Source: Alphaproteobacteria bacterium (lineage in GTDB: Bacteria > Pseudomonadota > Alphaproteobacteria > UBA6615). From it: DNA of 7,561 nucleotides. Location: positions 1-7,561 of the forward strand of contig JAURLR010000147.1 of NCBI GenBank assembly GCA_030831135.1, written 5' to 3'. Every line of letters begins with the position of its first letter. The first letter of the stretch is position 1. The translations under genes and the position numbers were made by a program. The notes below the pieces were generated by a model, which worked only from the letters and a program-made list of their open reading frames with translations, made no database searches and was not told where the DNA came from. Below, in pieces: positions 1 to 7,561 of this stretch.

Positions 1-1
1 G

Positions 2-217
2 CGCCTGCTCGAGGCCGGCGATCAGGCCGGTGCGCTCTCGCGCCTGGCCGATGATCTGCCGCTGTTCCAGGCTGCCGCACTTCACGAGCCTGACCCGGCG
101 GCACCGACACAAGCCGACCCGTTGCGTGACCTTCTGGCGGCGACCGAGCCCGACACGCTGACCCCGCGCGAAGCCCTGGATCTGTTGTATCGCCTGAAGG
201 CCGCCCTCGATGCGTGA
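2..217 (+). CDS. mutS: DNA mismatch repair protein MutS, C-terminal end (partial)
   Basis: These are the last 71 codons and TGA stop of a gene that begins before the window. MutS is the mismatch-recognition ATPase that binds mispairs and recruits MutL in post-replicative repair. The visible part is only the C-terminal extension beyond the ATPase domain. It shows the family's usual tail: a DDLPLF segment, then a low-complexity Ala/Pro linker, then DPLRDLLAATEPDTLTPREA followed by a short LDLLYRLK helix. In the family this end helix region takes part in dimer/tetramer formation. The reading frame is intact to the stop. The catalytic Walker motifs and mismatch-binding domain lie outside the window, so the integrity of the whole protein cannot be judged. 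Its stop overlaps the first possible start of the next gene (ATGCGTGA), consistent with translational coupling. Identification rests on recognition of the tail motif plus the adjacency to glnD, which is common in Alphaproteobacteria. Confidence 0.9.
   Translation, partial: RLLEAGDQAGALSRLADDLPLFQAAALHEPDPAAPTQADPLRDLLAATEPDTLTPREALDLLYRLKAALDA
196..200 (+). promoter_or_regulatory. Possible Shine-Dalgarno site for the MFS gene start at 210
   Basis: GAAGG lies inside the last mutS codons, 9 bases before the ATG at 210. It supports the overlapping start. The rival in-frame ATG at 270 has only a weaker GGTGGG (257-262) 7 bases upstream, so the ribosome-site evidence mildly favours 210, while protein-family length favours 270. 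Confidence 0.4.
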
Positions 218-1532
218 GGCTCTGGGCCATCTGCTGGCTCTTGCCGGTTTTGGCGCGGTGGGCGACATCATGCGCCACCGGAGCTTCCGGATTTACCTGA
301 TCGGCCATATCCCCAATGTGGTCGGTATCTGGGTGGTGCGCATTGCCATCGGCTGGCTGGCCTGGGAACTCACCCATTCGGCGTTCTGGGTGGGCGCGTT
401 GGTTGCTGCTGATGCGTTGCCGGTGCTTCTGTTTGGCCCGTTTGGCGGGGTTCTGGCCGACCGGCTTGATCGCAAAACGATCAGCCTTGTCACGCAAACC
501 ATCCTTTGTGTGCTGACCATCGGGCTGACCGTGCTGACCTATGCCGGGCTCATCACGATCTGGTTTCTTCTGGCCTTCGCGCTGGCCCGCGGCATCACGT
601 TCTCCTTCTGGCAGCCGGTTCGCCTGGCGCTGATGCCGAACCTGGTACCGCGTGCGGAAATTCCGACCGCGATAGCCCTGAACTCGTCCTCCTTCAATGC
701 CGCGCAGTTCATCGGCCCGGCCGTGGCCGGGGGATTGTTGAAACTCGGTGGCGCGGAACTGGCCTTCGCCTTCAACGTTTTTGCTTCAAGCATCATGATC
801 TGGGCGCTCGCCAATATCGAATCGCCGCCGCCTCCCAAGCGCAAGGGCGGGCAGGGCTCCTTCCTCGACGATGCCCTTGCCGGGATTCGCTATGGGGCCG
901 CCCATCAGGGGATCGGGCCGATGCTGCTGCTGCTGTTGATCGTGGGGTTGATGATCCGTCCCCTGACCGAGTTGATGCCTGCGCTTGCCGGGGCGGTGTT
1001 CCTCAAAGAGGTCACGGGCTACTCGATGATGGCGTCCTCGGTCGGGATCGGGGCGATGATCGGCGCCATCTGGATGCTGCGCCGGGGCAACAGCGACAAT
1101 ATTACGGATATTGCCCTGCTGGCGGGGCTGTCGGGCGGCGTGGCCGCGTTTCTTGTGGTTGCGGTTGGGTGGTTCCCTTTTGCGCTAGTCTGTCTGGCGG
1201 TGCTGGGCTTCTCCATGACGGCGGGCGGGATTGCCACCCAGCAGGTGGTTCAGTTTGCGGTGCCCGACGAGATGCGGGGTCGCGTCCTGGGTCTCTTCGG
1301 GATGATTTTCCGCGCCGGTCCGGCGCTGGGGGCGCTTGTGATCGGGCGTATCGGGGATGCGGTGGGGCTGACCTGGCCCGTTTTGATCGGTGCTCTGATG
1401 GGACTTCTGGCCTATGTTTACGCATGGTCGCGCCGCCGAAATCTGCGGGCTGCGCTGGAATCCCGGCGTGCCCGTGATGCGGCGGCCGCTGATGACGAGG
1501 CCGCGCCGTTGGCCGACCGGCCAACCCCATAG
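210..1532 (+). CDS. MFS transporter, EntS-like (MFS_3 family), substrate unknown
   Basis: This is an inner-membrane major facilitator of 440 residues with alternating hydrophobic segments consistent with about 12 membrane helices. The hallmark motif A after the second helix is clear at residues 76-89 (GPFGGVLADRLDRK). A second diagnostic stretch near residues 350-380 (PDEMRGRVLG, then a Gly/Ala-rich helix and GRIGDAVG) is typical of the enterobactin-exporter EntS/MFS_3 group. That group consists mostly of proton-driven exporters of siderophores or drugs, but no substrate can be read from the sequence. The last 30 or so residues are a hydrophilic Arg/Ala/Asp-rich cytoplasmic tail. The start is uncertain: ATG 210 overlaps the mutS stop and has a GAAGG site. 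ATG 270 would begin MRHRSFRIYL, where relatives of this family usually begin, and would remove a 20-residue hydrophobic lead. The frame is unbroken. The overlap with mutS suggests co-transcription with it. Confidence 0.88.
   Translation: MREALGHLLALAGFGAVGDIMRHRSFRIYLIGHIPNVVGIWVVRIAIGWLAWELTHSAFWVGALVAADALPVLLFGPFGGVLADRLDRKTISLVTQTILCVLTIGLTVLTYAGLITIWFLLAFALARGITFSFWQPVRLALMPNLVPRAEIPTAIALNSSSFNAAQFIGPAVAGGLLKLGGAELAFAFNVFASSIMIWALANIESPPPPKRKGGQGSFLDDALAGIRYGAAHQGIGPMLLLLLIVGLMIRPLTELMPALAGAVFLKEVTGYSMMASSVGIGAMIGAIWMLRRGNSDNITDIALLAGLSGGVAAFLVVAVGWFPFALVCLAVLGFSMTAGGIATQQVVQFAVPDEMRGRVLGLFGMIFRAGPALGALVIGRIGDAVGLTWPVLIGALMGLLAYVYAWSRRRNLRAALESRRARDAAAADDEAAPLADRPTP
1508..1525. terminator. 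Perfect 7-bp inverted repeat at the end of the MFS gene, possible weak terminator or RNA stabiliser
   Basis: GTTGGCC (1508-1514), a GACC loop (1515-1518) and GGCCAAC (1519-1525) form a perfect hairpin within the last codons of the transporter, ending 7 bases before the end of its stop codon. No T-run follows, so it is not a canonical intrinsic terminator. It may protect the 3' end of the upstream message or reduce read-through into glnD. GC-rich coding sequence does form such hairpins by chance, so the functional call is tentative. Confidence 0.3.
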
Positions 1533-1566
1533 GCGGCTCTACGTGTTCATTCGGGCACGAAGGTTG

Positions 1567-1572
1567 TAAAAT
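1567..1572 (+). promoter_or_regulatory. Candidate -10 element of a glnD promoter, giving a leaderless or near-leaderless transcript
   Basis: TAAAAT matches four or more positions of the sigma-70 -10 consensus and stands out in otherwise GC-rich sequence. With usual spacing, transcription would begin about A1579 to A1582, that is within 0-3 bases of the glnD ATG at 1582. This fits the absence of a ribosome site at normal distance: the only purine-rich stretch, GAAGG at 1559-1563, is 18 bases away. No good -35 hexamer is visible (TTCATT at 1546-1551 and GTGTTC at 1543-1548 are poor), so the call is an inference. Confidence 0.35.
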
Positions 1573-1581
1573 ACTGCCACC

Positions 1582-4338
1582 ATGACAAAACGACTGACAA
1601 ATCGCGACCTGATCGACCGGGCGCAACTCGAAGCCAAAATCGAAGCCGACTGTGCAGCTGCCGAGGACGCAGCTGCGTGCCGGGCCATCGTGCTCGCACA
1701 TCTCAAGGCGGCGATCGAGGCCGGACAGGGCGTCGTCCAGAAACGCTTCGAAGGCCGCGAGATCGACGGCAATCGCGCGAAAGGGGATTTGTCGTTTCTC
1801 TTTGATCAGGTCATTCGCATTGTCCATGACGCCGCCGCACGCGCCTATCCGGTCTCGAACCCGACAACGGCGGATCGTCTCGCCGTGGTGGCCGTCGGCG
1901 GTTATGGGCGCGGTGAGCTGGCGCCCTATTCGGACATTGATCTGCTGTTTCTGTTTCCCTGGAAACAGACAGCCCATGGGGAGCAGATCGTTGAGTATAT
2001 GCTCTACATGCTCTGGGATCTGGGACTCAAGGTCGGACACTCGACCCGGTCGATCGAGGACTGCGTTCGCCTGGCAAAACGCGACCTGACGATCCGCACG
2101 GCTCTGCTGGAGGCCCGGTTTCTCTGGGGGGAGCAAACCCTGTTCCTGGAAATGCGAAAGGCCTACAGCGACCAGGTGATTTCCGGCGCGACCATGGAGT
2201 TCGTGACCGGCAAGCTTGCCGAACGGGACGCGCGCCACGAAAAGATGGGTGACAGCCGCTATTACGTCGAGCCCAATATCAAGGACGGCAAGGGGGGGCT
2301 GCGTGATCTGCAGACCCTCTACTGGATCGCGAAATTCGCCTATCAGGTGGACAGCGTTGCCGATCTGGTGGACCGCGAGGTTCTGACCAAGGCCGAGGCG
2401 CGCAATTTCTCCAAGGATCAGAACTTCCTGTGGAGCGTGCGGTTCCACCTTCACTACATTTCCGGTCGGGCCGAGGAACGCCTGACCTTCGATGTGCAGA
2501 CCCGGATTTCCGAACGCATGGGATATGCGGAACGCGCGGGTGCCTCTGGCGTTGAACGCTTCATGAAGCATTATTACATCGTCGCCAAGGATGTCGGGGA
2601 TCTGACCCGGATTTTCTGCGCGGCCATTGAAGCCGAGAATATGAGTCGGCCGATCATCCGCCTGCCGCGTTTGCGCCGTTCGCGCGACCTCATGGGTTTC
2701 GAGATTGATCGCGACCGTCTGACCGTGGCCGACGAGAACCAGTTTGCCGATGATCCCGTCGCGCTGATCCGGCTGTTTTACGTGGCCCACAATGAAGGCC
2801 TGGACATTCATCCCCACGCGCTGCGTCTGGTGACCCAGAATCTCAAACGCATCGACAAGAACATGCGCGAAGATCCGGAAGCAAACCGGATGTTTGTCGA
2901 GATGGCGACGTCCATCGATTCGCCCGAAGTGGTGCTGACGCGCATGAACGAAGCCGGGGTCTTCGGCAAGTTCCTGCGCGACTTTGGCCGCGTTGTCGGC
3001 CAGACCCAGCATGACATGTATCATGTCTATACCGTCGATGAGCACACCATCCAGGCGATCGGGTTGCTCGCCAAGATCGAACGCGGGGACCTGAAGAAGG
3101 AGCACCCGGTTTCCAGCGAGGTGATCCACAAGATTTCCTCGCGCCGCGCGCTTTATCTGGCGGTGCTGTTCCACGACATCGCCAAGGGGCGCGGTGGTGA
3201 TCATTCGGTGCTTGGCGCGCGGGTGGCAAAGCGTGTCTGCCCGCGGCTGGGGCTTGACCCCGAGGAAAGCGAGACCGTTGAGTGGCTCGTTGCCGAGCAT
3301 CTGATCATGAGTGATGTGGCCCAGAAGCGCGACCTCAACGATCCCAAGACCATCGATGATTTTGTCGAGGAGGTGCAGTCACCCGAACGGTTGCGCCTGC
3401 TTCTGTGTCTCACGGTGGTCGACATGCGTGCCACCGGACCGAATGTCTGGAACAACTGGAAAGCCCAGCTTCTGCGCGAACTCTATCATGGCGCCGGCGA
3501 TGTCATGTCCGGCGGCCAGCTGACCGATGCGCGGGCGGACCGCGTCGCGGCAGCCAAGGGGAGGCTGCGCGACGCACTGGCCGACTGGTCGGACGCTGAT
3601 ATCGAAGCCCATATGGATCGCGGCTATGCCGGTTACTGGCTGACTTTCGACACCGAAACCCTGGCCCATCACGCACGGATGATGCGCGAGGCCGAGCAGG
3701 AAAAACTTCCGCTCTCGATCCGGACGCGCGTGCGCGTGGATATTGATGTCACCGAACTGACGATCTTCACCCAGGATCACCCCGGCCTGTTCTCTCGGGT
3801 GGCCGGGGCGATCTCGGCCGTGGACGCGAATATCGTCGACGCCAAGGCCTTCACCACCCCCCAGGGGATGGCGCTGGATACCTTCTGGTTGCAGGACAAC
3901 AACGCAACCGCGCTCTCGGCATCGGGGGCGCTGGCCAAATTGACGGTGCAGATCGAACGGGCGCTGGCCGGACAGATGAAGCGGTCCGAGCCGCAGGCGC
4001 AACGGACCTTTGTTCCCGAGCGCATCAAGGTCTTCAAGGTGCCGCCACGGGTGATCATCGACAACAGGGCGAGCGCCGCCCATACGGTCATCGAGATCAA
4101 TGGCCGAGACCGGCCGGGGTTCCTGTATCTGGTGACAGGTGCCCTGTTCAGCCTGTCGCTGCAGATTTCGTCAGCGAAAATTTCCACCTTCGGTGAGCGG
4201 GCTGTCGACGTGTTCTATGTGAAGGACAGCTTCGGCATGAAAATCACCCATGATGCGCGGCTTGCAAAAATCCGGAAGACCCTGCTGGAGGCGATTGGCG
4301 AAGAAGAGCCAACGCCTGTTCGCACGGCCGCCGAGTAG
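1582..4338 (+). CDS. glnD: Bifunctional [protein-PII] uridylyltransferase/uridylyl-removing enzyme GlnD
   Basis: GlnD is the cytoplasmic glutamine sensor of nitrogen control. It attaches UMP to PII proteins (GlnB/GlnK) when glutamine is low and removes it when glutamine is high. The 918-residue protein has the complete family layout. An N-terminal nucleotidyltransferase domain carries GGYGRGELAPYSDIDLLFL, with the GG pair at 106-107 and catalytic Asp118 and Asp120. The GlnD-specific linker contains KDGKGGLRDLQ. The HD hydrolase domain has His488 in YTVDEHT, His531-Asp532 in LFHDIAKG and Asp540-His541 in GGDHS. Two C-terminal ACT domains follow, at roughly 724-805 (TQDHPGLFSRVAGAIS) and 833-912 (NGRDRPGFLYLVTGALF), the predicted glutamine-binding modules. 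All key residues are present, so both activities are expected. The start is fixed by an in-frame TAA at 1567-1569 and by ATG 1582 being the first possible start after it. No well-spaced Shine-Dalgarno site precedes it. Confidence 0.97.
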   Translation: MTKRLTNRDLIDRAQLEAKIEADCAAAEDAAACRAIVLAHLKAAIEAGQGVVQKRFEGREIDGNRAKGDLSFLFDQVIRIVHDAAARAYPVSNPTTADRLAVVAVGGYGRGELAPYSDIDLLFLFPWKQTAHGEQIVEYMLYMLWDLGLKVGHSTRSIEDCVRLAKRDLTIRTALLEARFLWGEQTLFLEMRKAYSDQVISGATMEFVTGKLAERDARHEKMGDSRYYVEPNIKDGKGGLRDLQTLYWIAKFAYQVDSVADLVDREVLTKAEARNFSKDQNFLWSVRFHLHYISGRAEERLTFDVQTRISERMGYAERAGASGVERFMKHYYIVAKDVGDLTRIFCAAIEAENMSRPIIRLPRLRRSRDLMGFEIDRDRLTVADENQFADDPVALIRLFYVAHNEGLDIHPHALRLVTQNLKRIDKNMREDPEANRMFVEMATSIDSPEVVLTRMNEAGVFGKFLRDFGRVVGQTQHDMYHVYTVDEHTIQAIGLLAKIERGDLKKEHPVSSEVIHKISSRRALYLAVLFHDIAKGRGGDHSVLGARVAKRVCPRLGLDPEESETVEWLVAEHLIMSDVAQKRDLNDPKTIDDFVEEVQSPERLRLLLCLTVVDMRATGPNVWNNWKAQLLRELYHGAGDVMSGGQLTDARADRVAAAKGRLRDALADWSDADIEAHMDRGYAGYWLTFDTETLAHHARMMREAEQEKLPLSIRTRVRVDIDVTELTIFTQDHPGLFSRVAGAISAVDANIVDAKAFTTPQGMALDTFWLQDNNATALSASGALAKLTVQIERALAGQMKRSEPQAQRTFVPERIKVFKVPPRVIIDNRASAAHTVIEINGRDRPGFLYLVTGALFSLSLQISSAKISTFGERAVDVFYVKDSFGMKITHDARLAKIRKTLLEAIGEEEPTPVRTAAE

Positions 4339-4364
4339 TCCTTGACCATTGATTTGCTGACTTC

Positions 4365-5633
4365 ATGACCACTGTATTGCCATCCATTGCTGCCCTGTTG
4401 CTCGGGGTTGCGCTGCTGCTTCTGGGCAGTGGCCTGCAGGGAACATTGCTGGGCATACGCGGTTCGATCGAGGCGTTTTCGCCGCTGGTGATCGGCATCA
4501 TCATGACCGCCTATTACGCCGGTTTTGTCGCCGGTTGCATGTTCGGGGCGCGGATGATCGAACGGGTGGGGCATATTCGGGCCTTTGCGGTTTTTGCCTC
4601 CATCGCGTCCGCCACGGCGGTGATTTTTCCAGTGGCCCTCGACCCGGTGTCCTGGATCGTGCTGCGTGCGGTGACGGGCGCCTGCTTTGCCGGTCTCTAT
4701 ATGGTGATCGAAAGCTGGCTCAACGAACGGATTCCCAACGAACATCGCGGGCGCCTGCTTGCCGTCTACATGATTGTCAATCTCAGCGCGATCGCCGGGG
4801 CGCAGCAATTGCTCAACCTTGCGGACCCGGCCGGCTATGCGCTTTTCATTCTGTCGTCTGTATTGGTCTCCGTCGCCCTTGTGCCCGTGGCGCTGACGAC
4901 AACGACGGTGCCTGCTGCCGTCCCCACCGATCGCATGCGCCTTTCGGAAATCTATGCGATTTCCCCGCTTGGCGTGATCGGGGCATTGGGGATCGGCCTG
5001 GCAAATGGTGCCATGTGGGGGCTTATTCCGCTGGCGGGCATCCAGTCCGGCCTTAGCACTCCACAGATCGCGACCCTGATGAGCGTGATTGTGCTCGGCG
5101 GGGTGGTGTTCCAATGGCCCATCGGGCGGCTGTCCGATCTGGTCGACCGGCGGCACGTGATCATCGGCGCAAGCCTGATCATGGCGTTTGCAGGTCTGGC
5201 ACTGTTTTTTGTCTCGCCGTTCGACCATCTGAGCACGCTTGCGCTCGGATTTGTGCTGGGCGGGATGAATCTCGTCGTCTATCCGCTTTGCGCCGCGCAT
5301 ATCAATGACCGGATCGAACACGAAGACCTGATTCATGCGAGTGCGGCTCTGCTGCTGGTGTTCGGCGTCGGTGCCGCCCTTGGCCCCTTGCTGGGCGGGG
5401 TGGTCATGCAGGGTTTCGGGCCGCTTTCCCTCTACGTTTATATTTCTTTTGTCTCGTTCCTGCTGGTGGGATTCGGCATTTACCGACTGACTGTGCGCAG
5501 CGCGACCCCCGATTCCGAGCAGGTGGCGTTCGAACCGGTCGGGCCGGCACCGACCTCGCCTGTGCTTGATCCCCGCATTGACCCCGAGGACCTGGAATCG
5601 GGGGAATACGGGCCGGTCTATCCAAGCCCATGA
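4365..5633 (+). CDS. MFS transporter, YcaD-like, substrate unknown
   Basis: This is an inner-membrane major facilitator of 422 residues with about 12 hydrophobic segments. It resembles the YcaD-type group: the stretch LYMVIESWLNERIPNEHRGR (residues 111-130), with a conserved Glu and Trp in helix 4 and an RGR turn, is characteristic. Motif A of the first half is degenerate (GARMIERVGH, 61-70). The equivalent after helix 8 is well kept (GRLSDLVDRR, 254-263). The family's substrates are not established, so none is assigned. The last 45 residues (about 378-422) leave the membrane and are rich in Pro, Asp and Glu, ending GPVYPSP. The gene lies 26 bases after glnD. An in-frame TGA at 4350-4352 leaves ATG 4365 as the first usable start, yet no Shine-Dalgarno-like sequence is visible. 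Its position directly behind glnD hints at, but does not prove, a link to nitrogen metabolism. Confidence 0.88.
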   Translation: MTTVLPSIAALLLGVALLLLGSGLQGTLLGIRGSIEAFSPLVIGIIMTAYYAGFVAGCMFGARMIERVGHIRAFAVFASIASATAVIFPVALDPVSWIVLRAVTGACFAGLYMVIESWLNERIPNEHRGRLLAVYMIVNLSAIAGAQQLLNLADPAGYALFILSSVLVSVALVPVALTTTTVPAAVPTDRMRLSEIYAISPLGVIGALGIGLANGAMWGLIPLAGIQSGLSTPQIATLMSVIVLGGVVFQWPIGRLSDLVDRRHVIIGASLIMAFAGLALFFVSPFDHLSTLALGFVLGGMNLVVYPLCAAHINDRIEHEDLIHASAALLLVFGVGAALGPLLGGVVMQGFGPLSLYVYISFVSFLLVGFGIYRLTVRSATPDSEQVAFEPVGPAPTSPVLDPRIDPEDLESGEYGPVYPSP

Positions 5634-5663
5634 CGCGCCTTTCCTTTGCCCTGATTTCCCGTT

Positions 5664-5668
5664 AAGAG
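5664..5668 (+). promoter_or_regulatory. Partial Shine-Dalgarno site for murJ
   Basis: AAGAG lies 6 bases before the ATG at 5675 in the 41-base gap between the YcaD-like gene and murJ. It is an imperfect match to AAGGAG but has suitable spacing, and it supports the chosen start. That start also places the conserved Ser17/Arg18 and Arg24 of MurJ at the same numbers as in E. coli MurJ. Confidence 0.5.
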
Positions 5669-5674
5669 CGGCTT

Positions 5675-7561
<1,887 letters not shown>

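Noticed and set aside
1102..3300. A 732-codon open frame on the minus strand opposite the end of the first MFS gene and the first half of glnD
   Set aside because: It crosses two well-identified genes and the gap between them. Its translation is rich in His, Arg, Pro and Gln with no recognisable domain, as expected for the complement of GC-rich coding sequence. Lack of stops on the opposite strand is common at this base composition.
4342..4379. TTGACC before the YcaD-like gene as a possible -35 element
   Set aside because: At 16-18 bases downstream there is no acceptable -10 hexamer; the sequence at that spacing is the start of the gene itself (ATGACC).
4215..5336. A 373-codon minus-strand open frame opposite the YcaD-like transporter
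   Set aside because: It is low-complexity, His/Arg/Gln/Asp-rich, lacks any family signature and lies entirely over clear + strand genes with intact frames.
5537..5555. Inverted repeat GGTCGG / CCGACC with a 7-base loop inside the tail of the YcaD-like gene
   Set aside because: It is a 6-bp stem in GC-rich coding sequence, 78 bases before the stop codon and with no T-run. A chance occurrence is the simplest reading.

Overview
This is a gene-dense, GC-rich bacterial chromosomal segment with every recognisable gene on the + strand. The order is mutS (3' end), an MFS transporter, glnD, a second MFS transporter, murJ/mviN, and trpS (5' end). The mutS-glnD-murJ-trpS neighbourhood, the 918-residue GlnD and the protein sequence styles point to an Alphaproteobacterium, probably Rhodospirillales-like. 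The order-level placement is an inference from gene order and protein character, not from a search.

Layout: positions 2-217 hold the last 71 codons of the mismatch-repair ATPase MutS. Its stop codon overlaps by 8 bases the first possible start (210) of an EntS-like (MFS_3) transporter that ends at 1532. A perfect 7-bp hairpin lies in the last codons of that transporter, followed by a 49-base gap that holds a TAAAAT box and no well-placed Shine-Dalgarno sequence. glnD occupies 1582-4338, complete with nucleotidyltransferase, HD and two ACT domains. After 26 bases comes a YcaD-like MFS transporter (4365-5633) with an acidic, proline-rich cytoplasmic tail. After 41 bases comes murJ, the lipid II flippase (5675-7240), with its key charged residues intact. 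A 92-base spacer with a strong AAGGAG site leads into trpS, cut off by the window end after 76 codons.

Functionally these are mostly unrelated housekeeping jobs: DNA repair, PII/nitrogen signalling, peptidoglycan precursor export and tryptophan-tRNA charging, plus two transporters of unknown substrate. The tight co-directional spacing permits shared transcription, but the sequence gives hints of breaks before glnD (hairpin plus candidate promoter) and before trpS (longest spacer, own strong ribosome site).

I found no RNA gene, CRISPR array, insertion sequence, prophage gene, toxin-antitoxin pair or defence gene. I do not see an undescribed system here. The observations worth checking are modest: a possible leaderless glnD transcript, the hairpin upstream of it, the pairing of glnD with two different MFS genes, and the tail of the second transporter. 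No stretch longer than 92 bases is without a gene.
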